From the NCBI GenBank assembly GCA_964493665.1, contig CAZBOZ010000006.1, forward strand, positions 1 to 49,197: a stretch of 49,197 nt of DNA, in the 5' to 3' direction. The stretch's first letter is position 1. Every line of letters starts with the position of its first letter. The notes under the pieces are model-generated. The model saw nothing but the letters and a program-made list of their open reading frames with translations. It did not search any database and was not told where the DNA came from. Source of the DNA: DAOSVX01 sp964493665. Lineage in GTDB: Bacteria > Bacillota_I > Bacilli_A > RF39 > UBA660. A program made the position numbers and the translations under genes. Below are positions 40,150 to 49,156 of the stretch, piece after piece.

Positions 40150-41049
40150 ATGAAAAAAACAATAAAATTAAGTAATGTATTATTTACATTTTTAATATTA
40201 GTAGGAGGATTAGTACTATTTACACCAAAGGTATTAGCAGCAACTTTAACAGTTTGTGGTAGTGGGTGTGGGTATACAACTGTAGATGCAGCAATAGACG
40301 CAGCAACAACTGGTGATACAATCACTTTGGCGGCTGGTAGTTACGCGGGATTTACTAATGATGGTACTAAAAATATTATAATCACAAAGGCTGATGGCGT
40401 AGAGGTATTGCCAACCATAACTTCAGCAGTTACAATTTCAAGTACTGGTACAACAACAATTATGGGATTAAATCTTGCTGGCACAACTATTACAGCTAGT
40501 GCCGGAACCGTAACTTTATTAAACAATAAATTAGCTAATTTAACCGCTAGTGGAACAGCTGATGTTGAAGCTCAAGGTAACTATTGGAATAGTGCTAGCC
40601 CTGATTTTGACTCAATAATAACAACTTCTGAAACAGCAACTGTTAACTATACTCCATATTACACACTTGAAACAATGTTAGGATCTAATATTACTGCTAT
40701 TACATTAAATGATGACTCTCAAACTATTGAAGTTGGTGAAGAGTATGCTATTGATTTGACAGTGACTTCGGTTGGTGATTATACAATAACATGGGCATCT
40801 TCAAATGAAACAGTAGCTACAGTAAGTGAAACAGGAACTGTAAGTGGCTTATCGGTTGGAACAACGACAGTTACTGGTACAACAACTTATGGTGATGTTT
40901 TAACTGTTGCAATTGAAGTAGTAGCTGAGGGTTCAACAACGAATCCTGAAACTTCCTTGGAACTTTATATAGTGGCTTTTGCAGCTTTAACCATAATAGG
41001 TGGTTATATAGGCATTCAAAGTTATAAGAAAACAAAAGAAATGATGTAA
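40150..41049 (+). CDS. Secreted surface protein with Ig-like (BIG2) domain and NPETS sorting signal
   Basis: Signal peptide (about residues 1-31, ending TPKVLAA). Then a short Thr/Ala/Gly-rich repeat region with the look of a parallel beta-helix (GYTTVDAAIDAATTGDTITLAAGSY, 40273-40344; later GNYWNSASP). A bacterial Ig-like BIG2 domain follows (about 178-258: ITLNDDSQTIEVGEEYAI, ITWASSNETVATVSETGTVSGL). The C-terminus has NPETS at 265-269, a hydrophobic stretch (about 272-289) and SYKKTKEMM, the three parts of a cell-wall sorting signal. NPETS fits the NP-x-T-(N/S/G) motif of class B sortases, and a sortase B gene follows. Thr/Ala richness is unlike the other genes here. Confidence 0.85.
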   Translation: MKKTIKLSNVLFTFLILVGGLVLFTPKVLAATLTVCGSGCGYTTVDAAIDAATTGDTITLAAGSYAGFTNDGTKNIIITKADGVEVLPTITSAVTISSTGTTTIMGLNLAGTTITASAGTVTLLNNKLANLTASGTADVEAQGNYWNSASPDFDSIITTSETATVNYTPYYTLETMLGSNITAITLNDDSQTIEVGEEYAIDLTVTSVGDYTITWASSNETVATVSETGTVSGLSVGTTTVTGTTTYGDVLTVAIEVVAEGSTTNPETSLELYIVAFAALTIIGGYIGIQSYKKTKEMM

Positions 41050-41052
41050 TAT

Positions 41053-41081
41053 AAAATCACTTGACAAAATCAAGTGATTTT
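41053..41081 (+). terminator. Hairpin between the substrate and sortase genes
   Basis: A perfect 12-bp stem (AAAATCACTTGA with its complement at 41070-41081), loop CAAAA, ending TTTT. No long T-run, so it may only partly terminate before the sortase gene. Confidence 0.75.
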
Positions 41082-41100
41082 AAAAGATGGAGAATAAATA

Positions 41101-41988
41101 ATGAAAGCTTATCAAATAATATTATGCGCGGTATTTATTATATTAACAATAATTGGTTATATTTTTGATAAGAAAGAAGACGAGCCATTAAAAGAAAAGA
41201 TAACTTATTATCGTAAACCAATTATGAGTATGATTCTTCTTTCTTCACTTTTGTTATGCCTTTCATCTGGAGTTGTTCTTCTTTCGTGGGCTTATCAAAA
41301 TGAAAGCAATGATAAAGTAATAACTGGTCTGCTAAAAAATTCTGAAGTTGTCCAAAATGTTAAAGAGCAAGAAATGGCTTCGAATAGTAACGTGGATAAT
41401 ACCGAATATTTGGAGAGTACTAAAATAAATTTTGACTATTTAAAAGGCATAAATTCCAATACAGTAGCTTGGCTAGAGGTAGATGATACAAATATAAATT
41501 ATCCTGTTGTTCAGACTACTGATAACAAATATTATTTAAAACATTCTTATGAAAATGAAAAGAATTCTAATGGCTGGGTTTTTGCAGATTATCGCAATGT
41601 AGTTGATGGGAGCGATCAGAATTTAATTATTTATGGTCATAACAGAATAAATGGAACTATGTTTGGGACTCTTAAAAAAGCGATTACAGAGAGCTGGGTA
41701 AATAAGAAGGATGTTCATCTAATAACTTTGACTACTAAAAATTATACAATTAAATACCAAATATTTTCGGGCTATACTATTAAAGAAGAAGGCTATTATT
41801 TAAGAACCAGCTTTAAATCTTTGGATTATAGTGAATTTGTAAATACATTACTTACAAGGAGCAAATACAATTTTAAAACTTCTGTAAGTGATAAAGATAA
41901 AATATTAACGCTTTCCACTTGCTCAACAAGTAGTTCTAAAAGAATAGTTGTTCATGCCAAAATGGTTAGTATGGTAAAACATAAATAA
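41101..41988 (+). CDS. Class B sortase
   Basis: A membrane transpeptidase that cleaves a sorting motif between Thr and the next residue and links the protein to the cell wall. Two N-terminal hydrophobic segments (about 5-22 and 43-66), then the sortase barrel. Catalytic H180 is in YGHNRINGTMFGTL, C274 in LTLSTCS and R281 in SSKRIVVHAKM. The N-terminal WLEVDDTNINYPVVQTTDNKYYLKHSY (41470-41550) is class B-like. It is encoded just after a likely substrate (40150), so the pair probably works together. Confidence 0.9.
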   Translation: MKAYQIILCAVFIILTIIGYIFDKKEDEPLKEKITYYRKPIMSMILLSSLLLCLSSGVVLLSWAYQNESNDKVITGLLKNSEVVQNVKEQEMASNSNVDNTEYLESTKINFDYLKGINSNTVAWLEVDDTNINYPVVQTTDNKYYLKHSYENEKNSNGWVFADYRNVVDGSDQNLIIYGHNRINGTMFGTLKKAITESWVNKKDVHLITLTTKNYTIKYQIFSGYTIKEEGYYLRTSFKSLDYSEFVNTLLTRSKYNFKTSVSDKDKILTLSTCSTSSSKRIVVHAKMVSMVKHK

Positions 41989-41994
41989 ATATAT

Positions 41995-42000
41995 TATAAT
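41995..42000 (+). promoter_or_regulatory. Possible -10 for yneF-sipS
   Basis: TATAAT 23 bases ahead of the yneF start; no -35 recognised. Confidence 0.4.
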
Positions 42001-42022
42001 AATATTGAATGGAGTTGATAAT

Positions 42023-42241
42023 ATGGCAGCTTGGTTAAAGGATTTATTGTTAGTTTTAGTTGGTTTGGTTCCAGGCCTTGTAATTGGTTTTTTTGTAGCT
42101 AGACTCTATACAAAAAAATATTTAAAAGATAATCCCCCTATTAATGAAAAAATGATAGAGGCTTTAATGTCAGGCATGGGAAGAAAACCATCTCAAAAAC
42201 AAGTAAATCAAATGATGAAACAAATGAATAAGTTTAATTAA
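42023..42241 (+). CDS. yneF: YneF family (UPF0154) small membrane protein
   Basis: A 72-residue protein with one N-terminal membrane segment (about 8-28) and the family motif FFVARLYTKKYLKDNPPINEKM, then GRKPSQKQVNQMMKQM (42101-42234). YneF is widespread in low-GC Gram-positives; its function is unknown. In Bacillus it lies in the lexA-yneA-yneB-ynzC-tkt-yneE-yneF stretch, so its presence 3.4 kb from lexA here echoes that neighbourhood. The ATG at 42023 has TGGAG upstream; the in-frame TTG at 42005 does not. Confidence 0.93.
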   Translation: MAAWLKDLLLVLVGLVPGLVIGFFVARLYTKKYLKDNPPINEKMIEALMSGMGRKPSQKQVNQMMKQMNKFN

Positions 42242-42251
42242 GAGGATTAAA

Positions 42252-42806
42252 ATGCCAGATTTAAGAGAGGTAAAAGAATTTTTAAAAGACATATTAGCTT
42301 ATATTGCGGTTATTATAATAACAATAATAGTTTTTGTTTATGTTTTTTCTTTTCATCAAGTAGTAGGTAATTCTATGTCTCCAGTCTTAAATGATGGTGA
42401 CATAGCCATCCTTTCTAAAATAACTTACAAAATATCTTCGATAAAAAGAAATGATATTGTGGTTTTAAAAACTAGTGATGGTAAGGTTTATGTTAAAAGA
42501 ATAATTGGCCTTCCTGGTGAGAATATTAGTTATATGGATAATATTTTATTTATAGATGATCAACCATATAGTGAAGAACTATTAAGTGATAATGTCAAAA
42601 CTAATAATTTTATGTTTGAAGATATTTGTTCTAAAGAAGATTGCCCAGATGGAATTATTCCTCCTAATATGTATCTAGTTTTAGGTGATAATAGAGAAGA
42701 TTCGCTAGATAGCCGAGACAAATCTTTAGGTTTAGTTCTTAAGGATAGTATAATTGGTAAATCGTTATTTAAAATATGGCCTTTAAATGAGATAAGTAAG
42801 ACTTAA
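42252..42806 (+). CDS. sipS: Signal peptidase I
   Basis: Removes signal peptides from exported proteins. One N-terminal membrane anchor (about 14-34). Catalytic serine S41 in GNSMSP, catalytic lysine K82 in VYVKRIIGLPGE, and conserved GDNREDSLDSRDKSLG at the C-terminal end. Length 184 aa is typical of Gram-positive type. It starts 10 bases after yneF and lies directly before the giant secreted protein. Confidence 0.94.
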   Translation: MPDLREVKEFLKDILAYIAVIIITIIVFVYVFSFHQVVGNSMSPVLNDGDIAILSKITYKISSIKRNDIVVLKTSDGKVYVKRIIGLPGENISYMDNILFIDDQPYSEELLSDNVKTNNFMFEDICSKEDCPDGIIPPNMYLVLGDNREDSLDSRDKSLGLVLKDSIIGKSLFKIWPLNEISKT

Positions 42807-42828
42807 AAGCTTGAAAACAAGCTTTTTT
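42805..42828 (+). terminator. Intrinsic terminator after sipS
   Basis: AAAAGCTTG/CAAGCTTTT 9-bp stem with an AAAA loop and T-run, overlapping the stop codon. Confidence 0.85.
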
Positions 42829-42886
42829 ATTTGCTAAGAAAACATTTTTGCCCTTTTGTCAAGCAAAAAGCCAATTTTGAGTGTAA

Positions 42887-42910
42887 AACAATTGCAAATT
42901 TGCAATTGTT
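42887..42910. promoter_or_regulatory. 24-bp perfect palindrome, candidate operator
   Basis: The left half AACAATTGCAAA and its exact complement. It covers the -35 (TTGCAA) and most of the spacer of the promoter of the 42969 gene. The half-site AACAATTGCAA also occurs at 31061-31071. Confidence 0.7.
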
Positions 42911-42920
42911 GTGATACTAT
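42892..42920 (+). promoter_or_regulatory. Promoter of the giant VWA protein gene
   Basis: TTGCAA, 17 bases, TACTAT with TGA before it. Predicted start near 42927; GGAAGGTGGG lies before the ATG. Confidence 0.75.
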
Positions 42921-42968
42921 TTAATCATCAAGAGTTTATTCTGATTTTAGGGAAGGTGGGTTAAATAT

Positions 42969-45900
42969 ATGAGATTTAACAAAAAGAGAATTATAGCTAT
43001 TTTTGTTTTTTTGCTTTTAAGCTTTTTTATGATCACTTTTGGTAATCCAGTTGAAAACAAAGCAATAGTTACAAGAAATGTAAAATTTATTGATAGCTAT
43101 GATGATGAATTACTTGCAGAAAAAACAGTAGAACTGGGAAAGGCAGTTGAAGCCCCTACTGTACCAAAACACAAAGACTTAGTTTTTATTAATTGGTATG
43201 TTGAAGGAACAGATGATATTGCTAATTTAGATAAAATTTTAGAAGATTCAACATTTGTTACAAGATATGCCGATGATAAAAATAATAATGGGATACCAGA
43301 TGATGAAGATACTTATTACACTGTAAGATTTATTGATGGCTTAGATGATACGGTATTAAAAACCCAAAGAGTTTTAGTAGGGCTTAATGCTACAGCACCA
43401 GCGATTTTAGTTCATGAAGGCTATACATTTAATAGATGGGATACAGTATTTACTAATGTTAGAAGAAATTTAACAGTAACTTCTTTATTTGATATAAATA
43501 GTTATAATTTAACTATTAATTATGTTTATGCAAAAGATAATAGCAAAGCTTATGATAGTTATAATAATATTTATATTTATAACACAGATTATAATGTAGC
43601 ATCACCAAGTATTGCTGGATATACAGCAGATAAATTAACAGTAAACGGAACAATGGTAGCGAGTGATACCACTGTAGAAGTAAAATATACAGCTAATAAA
43701 GATACTGCTTATAAAGTAGAACATTATACTGAAAACTTAGATGGTACTTATATACTTGTTCAAACCGATAATATGGTTGGTGAAACCGATACTTTAACAA
43801 ATGCTATTGCTCAATTATATGAAGGATTTACTATCCAAGCTTTTAACCAAGAAAATATAAATGGCGACGGGTCAACAGTTGTTAAAATATATTACACCAG
43901 AAACAGCTATGATTTAAAAATTAATTATATATATGATAAAGATCAAACAACCGCAGCAACTTCTTATGGTGCTACATTAAAATACGAAGAAAGCTATAGT
44001 GAAATTAGTCCGCTTATAGCTGGGTATACAGCTGATAAATTAGTTGTTAGTGGGACAATGCCTCACTATAATTTGATAAATGTTGTTAAATATACAGCTA
44101 ATAAAGATACTGCTTATAAAGTAGAACATTATACCGAAAATTTGGATGGCACATATACTTTATATGCAACTGATAATTTAACAGGAGAAACTGACACTTT
44201 AACTAATGCTTCTACTAAAACAATAACTGGTTTTACAGTCCAGTCATTTAGTCAAGAAAATATTGCTGGTGATGGAACCACAGTAATAAGAATTAATTAT
44301 ACTAGAAATGTTTATCAATTAGTTTATAAAATAGATGGTGAAATTTATAGAACGTTTGATGTAAAATATGATGCTTTTATTACACCTTTAGCAAGACCAA
44401 GTAAAACTGGTTATACATTCCATGGTTGGAGTTCTATTCCAAGTAAAATGCCAGCTAATAATGTAGAAATAACTGGTGGTTACACAATTAATAGATATAG
44501 CTTAATAATTTGTTATCAATATGAAAATGGTTTACCAGCTAGACTTCCATATATTGGCCAAGTTACTTATAATTCTGCTTACAGTGTAACAACTATACCA
44601 ATAGCTGGATATACAGCTGATAAATTAGTTGTTAGCGGAACAATGCCAGCTAGTAATCTTATCGTTGTAGTAACTTATAGAGCTAATTTAAATACGCCAT
44701 ATAAAGTAGAATATTACAAAGGTAATACTTTACAAACAACTGATACTGTAACCAGAACAGCTAAGACTGATACACTAGTCAGTGTTACAACAGCTGATAA
44801 AAATAAATATACTGGCTATACATTTGATAATTTAAACTTTAATAATAGATTGACAGCTATTGTCCGTGGTGATGGTTTGACAGTTTTAAAAGTATATTAC
44901 AAAATTAATTATTATAATTTAAGATATAATGCTAATAAACCTACCGGAATTGTAGGAACAACCTCAACTCCAGCAAGCAGAAGTTATACTGTTGAAGATT
45001 CATTTAATATAACAGCTACTATGGCAAGTACTTCTCATAACTTCTTAGGTTGGTATACCAATCCAGCTGGGACTGGATCTCCAGTAACAAATATTGCTGT
45101 TGGAACTACTGGTAACATAGATTTATACGCTAAGTGGGAAATTAAGACCTTTACTATCAACTTTGCTCCAGGAACTCATGGTTCAATAGATAGTACTTCA
45201 ACTCCAAATGTAGCCTATAATTCAACATTTGGTAGTATTTCTAAACCAATCGTAACAACTGAAGCTGGTTATACCTTCACTGGTTGGGATATAGATAATT
45301 CTGCATTATTAACAGGAACTGTTACAGCAACTGCTCAATATACAGCTAATACCGACACTGTTTATAAAGTAGAACACTATCAAGAAACATTAGAAACTGG
45401 TCTTTATGAATTTACACCTACTGATACAGATTCTCTAACAGGTACAACTGATACATTAACTAGTGCTGTTGCTAAAACATATACTGGATTTACAGCAGAG
45501 TCATTTAGTCAAGTAAATATTGAAGGTGATGAATCTACTGTTGTAAGAATCAATTATAAAAGACATAGTAATACTTTAACTTATTATGTTGATGGTGAAA
45601 TATATAATTCATCAACTAAAAAATATGACGAAACTCTTACTGCTTTAACTGAGCCAAGTAAAACAGGCTATACATTTAGTGGTTGGGATTATGTTCCAAG
45701 CACGATGCCAGATCATGATGTTGATGTAACTGGTACATATACAATAAATCATCATACTCTAACAATTACTTATAAATATGCTGGTAGTGGTAACACAGCA
45801 GCAACTACCTATACAGAAAGTTATGACTATGATGAAGCATATAGTGAGGTTAGTCCAATAATAGCTGGATATACTGCAAGTGTTCCATTAGTTACTGGAA

Positions 45901-48900
45901 CTATGGGCGATGCTAATGTTACAGTCGATGTAATATATACGGCTAATTCATATACTGCTTATAAAGTAGAACATTATCTTCAAAATATAGTCGGAACATA
46001 TAGTTTGAAAGAAATTGATAATTTAACTGGAACAACTGATACTCCAACTGTCGCTGAAGCAAATAGTTATACTGGCTTTACTGTTAAACCATTTGATCAA
46101 AAAAATATTGAAGGTGATGGCAGTACAGTAGTAAGAATTGAATATACAAGAAATAGTTATATTGTAACATTTGATAGTATGGGTGGCAGTTCTGTAGAGT
46201 CTATAGATAATGCCTTATATGATAATACAATTACTAAACCAAGTGATCCAACTAGATTAGGTTATACATTTGCTGATTGGTATCAAGAACCATCTATAGT
46301 GAATAAATGGGATTTTATGACTGATACTGTTAAAGCAAGCTTGACTTTATATGCAAAATGGGCTGAAATCAATTATAATTTAAGATTTGAAATTAATGAT
46401 ACTGATGTTACAAATGCTATAAATCCAAGTAATCCAAGGACTTATACAATTTCTGACGATATGACATTTAATAATGCAAGTAGTGATTCTCATAGCTTTG
46501 ATGGTTGGTATACTGATCAAACTAATGGAGATAAGGTAACTGGAATAGTTGCTGGTACTACTGGTGATAAAACTTACTATGCTCATTGGAGTATAAGAAA
46601 CTATACCTTAACATTTATTGATTCAGATGGTAGTTCTATATATAGAAATGTTGATTGGGGTAAAGATTTAACTAATATTCCGACTATTACACCAAAAACT
46701 GGTTATACATGTAGTTGGGATAGAACAGATTTTACTAATATAACAAGTGATAATATTATTAATGCTAATTGTGACCCAATAGAATACAATATCACTTATA
46801 ATAAAAATGATAATGGAGTTACAGGAGCAACCGAAAGTAATACATTACATACATATTATGTAACAACGGGAGCTTATACATTATTAGATGCAACAAGTGA
46901 TTCTCATAGCTTTGATGGTTGGTATACTGATCCAGTAAATGGAACCAAAGTTACAGCTATTGCTGGTGGTGAAATTGGTGATGTAGTTCTATATGCTCAT
47001 TGGACAGCAAATGAATATACAGTTGATTTTGAAGAAAATGGTGGTAGTACAGTTCTTCCTTTAACAAATGTTTATTATGGAAGCACAATATCTAAACCAA
47101 ATGATCCTTTAAAAACAGGATTTATATTTGCTGACTGGTATAAAGAAGATACTTTATCAAATAAATGGATGTTTGTAACAGATACTGTAACAAAAGATTT
47201 AACTTTATATGCTAATTGGACAAAAGAAACTTATAATTTAAAATTTGAAATTAATGATGCTGGAGTTGTTAATGTTGTAAATCCAAGCAATGAAAGTACT
47301 TATACAATTTCTGATAATATAACATTTAATAATGCAAGTAGTGATTCTCATAGCTTTGATGGTTGGTATACTGATCAAACTAATGGAGATAAGGTAACTG
47401 GAATAGTTGCTGGTACTACTACTGGTGATAAAACTTACTATGCTCATTGGAGTATTAAGCAATTTACTTTAACAGTTGATGCCAATGGTGGTGCTTGGAG
47501 CGGTACAACTCCACAAACTATTAACTATGGAGCTAGTGTAAATATAGCTAATCCAACTAGAGATGGATATATCTTTACTGGTTGGACTTCTATAGGAACT
47601 GGAAGTAATATAACAAATGCTGGGGTGTTCACGATGGGTTCATCTGATACTACTTTAACTGCTAATTGGGAAACTAGAACTGATTTAACTTATACAGTTT
47701 ATTATCGCTTAGAAAATAGTACTACTGATATAGCAAATCCTAAAGAAGTAGAGAATAAAACATTTGGTGTAACTTATACCGAAACAGCATTACCACTTAC
47801 TGGTTATGAACAAGTAGCTCCAACAACTAAAGATGTGACAATAACAACAGGCACAAACGAAATAATCTTCTACTACAAAGCAGTAGCTGTTCTTAATGCA
47901 TCTATAACATCAGTATCAAGTAGTGGTATAAGTGAAGTAGAGTATGGTGATACAATTACTTATACTTTAACTATTACAAATACTGGTACGGGAGCAGGAA
48001 CTTTAAATGCTAAAGATTTAACTTTATTAAGTGAAATAACTGCTTTAGATGGTGAATTAATTGATACTGGTTTAACAGCAACAGAAATAGCTGATCGTGA
48101 TAGTTTATTAAGTACAACTGGTTTAGAAAAAACAGTGGCTGCTAATGGAACTTCTACTTTAGTATTTAAAGTAAAAGTAATTGGTAATGCAGGAGATGAT
48201 ATTTCTAACCAATTAACTTATACTATTAATGGAATATTAAGCAATGGAGCAATAAAAACTTATAATATTGAAAAAACCATTTCTGTGAAAGAAATATCTG
48301 AAACTGGTGTCAATATTGTCTTAACATTAGATATTTCTGGTAGTATGGGTTGGAATAATAAACTGGAAAGTATGAAAGATGCTGCTCAAGCTTTTGTTGA
48401 TACTATATTTCCTAATGGAACTACTGAAGGTGGAACAGAATTATGTTTGGTAACGTTCCCAGCAAATTATAGTGGTGGAGCCACATTAAAAGGATGTACT
48501 AGTACTAAAACACCAGCCCAATTAAAAAATATTATTGAGCATTTAAATACAGGAAGCGGAACTCCTTATACTGATGCTTTCAATATGATAAGTACAACAA
48601 TTTCAAATATGAAAGTAAGACACCCAAATAATGAAGACATAGTTGTTTTCTTAAGTGATGGAGAACCAAATGGAACGCCTGGCTATGAAACAATAGCTAA
48701 TAATTTAAAAGCTAATGGAACAACTATATATACTATTGGTTTTGAAGTAACCAGTACAGCTCAAAGTATCTTAGAAGGTTTAGCTACTTCATCAAGTTAT
48801 TACTACACGGGAACAGTTGCTAATATTGAATCAGTATTTAGCAATATCGCTCAGGAGATATCTACCGTATCTAAAACCAGTATTAATGGTGTGGTTGCAA

Positions 48901-49094
48901 TAGGTGATAGTTTAGATGCTAGTAAAGATATTGAATTTAAAGTAAATGGTTCTGTAACTGAACCAAGCAGTGTTTCTTCAGCAATAACTGATGGATACTT
49001 GTATATTGATACTAATAATAATTATCAATTAGATGTTACTAAGTTTAGTGCTAGTGATAGTATTACATTTACTTATTATAGTTTAAATAACTAA
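42969..49094 (+). CDS. Giant secreted repeat protein with C-terminal von Willebrand A domain, 2041 aa
   Basis: Signal peptide or anchor at about residues 6-26. Residues about 30-1630 are repeated beta-rich modules of two kinds. One is MucBP-like units with YKVEHYTENLDGTY...TDTLT...GFT...GDGSTVV. The other is InlB/Listeria-Bacteroides-type units with GYTFxGW...LYAKW or YAHW. A DUF11-like domain follows (about 1640-1775, VEYGDTITYTLTITNTG). The VWA domain has its metal site DISGSMG at 1788-1794 and FLSDGEPNG later. A final beta domain ends TFTYYSLNN. No LPxTG-like motif, membrane segment or positive tail is seen at the C-terminus. Likely an adhesin; how it stays on the cell is unclear. Two 130-base internal copies are almost identical. 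Confidence 0.88.
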   Translation: MRFNKKRIIAIFVFLLLSFFMITFGNPVENKAIVTRNVKFIDSYDDELLAEKTVELGKAVEAPTVPKHKDLVFINWYVEGTDDIANLDKILEDSTFVTRYADDKNNNGIPDDEDTYYTVRFIDGLDDTVLKTQRVLVGLNATAPAILVHEGYTFNRWDTVFTNVRRNLTVTSLFDINSYNLTINYVYAKDNSKAYDSYNNIYIYNTDYNVASPSIAGYTADKLTVNGTMVASDTTVEVKYTANKDTAYKVEHYTENLDGTYILVQTDNMVGETDTLTNAIAQLYEGFTIQAFNQENINGDGSTVVKIYYTRNSYDLKINYIYDKDQTTAATSYGATLKYEESYSEISPLIAGYTADKLVVSGTMPHYNLINVVKYTANKDTAYKVEHYTENLDGTYTLYATDNLTGETDTLTNASTKTITGFTVQSFSQENIAGDGTTVIRINYTRNVYQLVYKIDGEIYRTFDVKYDAFITPLARPSKTGYTFHGWSSIPSKMPANNVEITGGYTINRYSLIICYQYENGLPARLPYIGQVTYNSAYSVTTIPIAGYTADKLVVSGTMPASNLIVVVTYRANLNTPYKVEYYKGNTLQTTDTVTRTAKTDTLVSVTTADKNKYTGYTFDNLNFNNRLTAIVRGDGLTVLKVYYKINYYNLRYNANKPTGIVGTTSTPASRSYTVEDSFNITATMASTSHNFLGWYTNPAGTGSPVTNIAVGTTGNIDLYAKWEIKTFTINFAPGTHGSIDSTSTPNVAYNSTFGSISKPIVTTEAGYTFTGWDIDNSALLTGTVTATAQYTANTDTVYKVEHYQETLETGLYEFTPTDTDSLTGTTDTLTSAVAKTYTGFTAESFSQVNIEGDESTVVRINYKRHSNTLTYYVDGEIYNSSTKKYDETLTALTEPSKTGYTFSGWDYVPSTMPDHDVDVTGTYTINHHTLTITYKYAGSGNTAATTYTESYDYDEAYSEVSPIIAGYTASVPLVTGTMGDANVTVDVIYTANSYTAYKVEHYLQNIVGTYSLKEIDNLTGTTDTPTVAEANSYTGFTVKPFDQKNIEGDGSTVVRIEYTRNSYIVTFDSMGGSSVESIDNALYDNTITKPSDPTRLGYTFADWYQEPSIVNKWDFMTDTVKASLTLYAKWAEINYNLRFEINDTDVTNAINPSNPRTYTISDDMTFNNASSDSHSFDGWYTDQTNGDKVTGIVAGTTGDKTYYAHWSIRNYTLTFIDSDGSSIYRNVDWGKDLTNIPTITPKTGYTCSWDRTDFTNITSDNIINANCDPIEYNITYNKNDNGVTGATESNTLHTYYVTTGAYTLLDATSDSHSFDGWYTDPVNGTKVTAIAGGEIGDVVLYAHWTANEYTVDFEENGGSTVLPLTNVYYGSTISKPNDPLKTGFIFADWYKEDTLSNKWMFVTDTVTKDLTLYANWTKETYNLKFEINDAGVVNVVNPSNESTYTISDNITFNNASSDSHSFDGWYTDQTNGDKVTGIVAGTTTGDKTYYAHWSIKQFTLTVDANGGAWSGTTPQTINYGASVNIANPTRDGYIFTGWTSIGTGSNITNAGVFTMGSSDTTLTANWETRTDLTYTVYYRLENSTTDIANPKEVENKTFGVTYTETALPLTGYEQVAPTTKDVTITTGTNEIIFYYKAVAVLNASITSVSSSGISEVEYGDTITYTLTITNTGTGAGTLNAKDLTLLSEITALDGELIDTGLTATEIADRDSLLSTTGLEKTVAANGTSTLVFKVKVIGNAGDDISNQLTYTINGILSNGAIKTYNIEKTISVKEISETGVNIVLTLDISGSMGWNNKLESMKDAAQAFVDTIFPNGTTEGGTELCLVTFPANYSGGATLKGCTSTKTPAQLKNIIEHLNTGSGTPYTDAFNMISTTISNMKVRHPNNEDIVVFLSDGEPNGTPGYETIANNLKANGTTIYTIGFEVTSTAQSILEGLATSSSYYYTGTVANIESVFSNIAQEISTVSKTSINGVVAIGDSLDASKDIEFKVNGSVTEPSSVSSAITDGYLYIDTNNNYQLDVTKFSASDSITFTYYSLNN
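46464..46594 (+). repeat. Near-identical internal repeat, copy 1
   Basis: 131 bases identical to 47322-47455 except for a 3-base ACT insertion in the latter. A 37-base part recurs at 46896-46932. Confidence 0.9.
47322..47455 (+). repeat. Near-identical internal repeat, copy 2
   Basis: 134 bases; differs from copy 1 only by one extra Thr codon (ACT), as expected from slippage. Encodes the NNASSDSHSFDGWYTDQTNG module. Confidence 0.9.
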
Positions 49095-49121
49095 AGTAGT
49101 TTTCCTACTTTAGTTTTTTTT
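49089..49121 (+). terminator. Intrinsic terminator after the giant gene
   Basis: A perfect 11-bp stem (AACTAAAGTAG with CTACTTTAGTT), loop TTTTC, T-run of eight. Confidence 0.9.
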
Positions 49122-49128
49122 AATAATA

Positions 49129-49156
49129 TGCTACAATTAAAGTGGTGATAATTATG
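49129..49156 (+). promoter_or_regulatory. Compact promoter-RBS module of the last gene
   Basis: TGC-TACAAT (TACAAT 49132-49137), six bases, GGTGAT (49144-49149), ATG at 49154. Fifth example of this spacing. Confidence 0.6.

Noticed and set aside
41061..41089. TTGACA in the hairpin ahead of the sortase gene as a promoter
   Set aside because: No acceptable -10 at 16-18 bases; the TTGACA is explained by the hairpin arm.
46380..47462. Two similar antisense open frames (46380-46586 and 47238-47462)
   Set aside because: They mirror the duplicated module of the giant gene; no promoter or ribosome site, and similarity is explained by the repeat.
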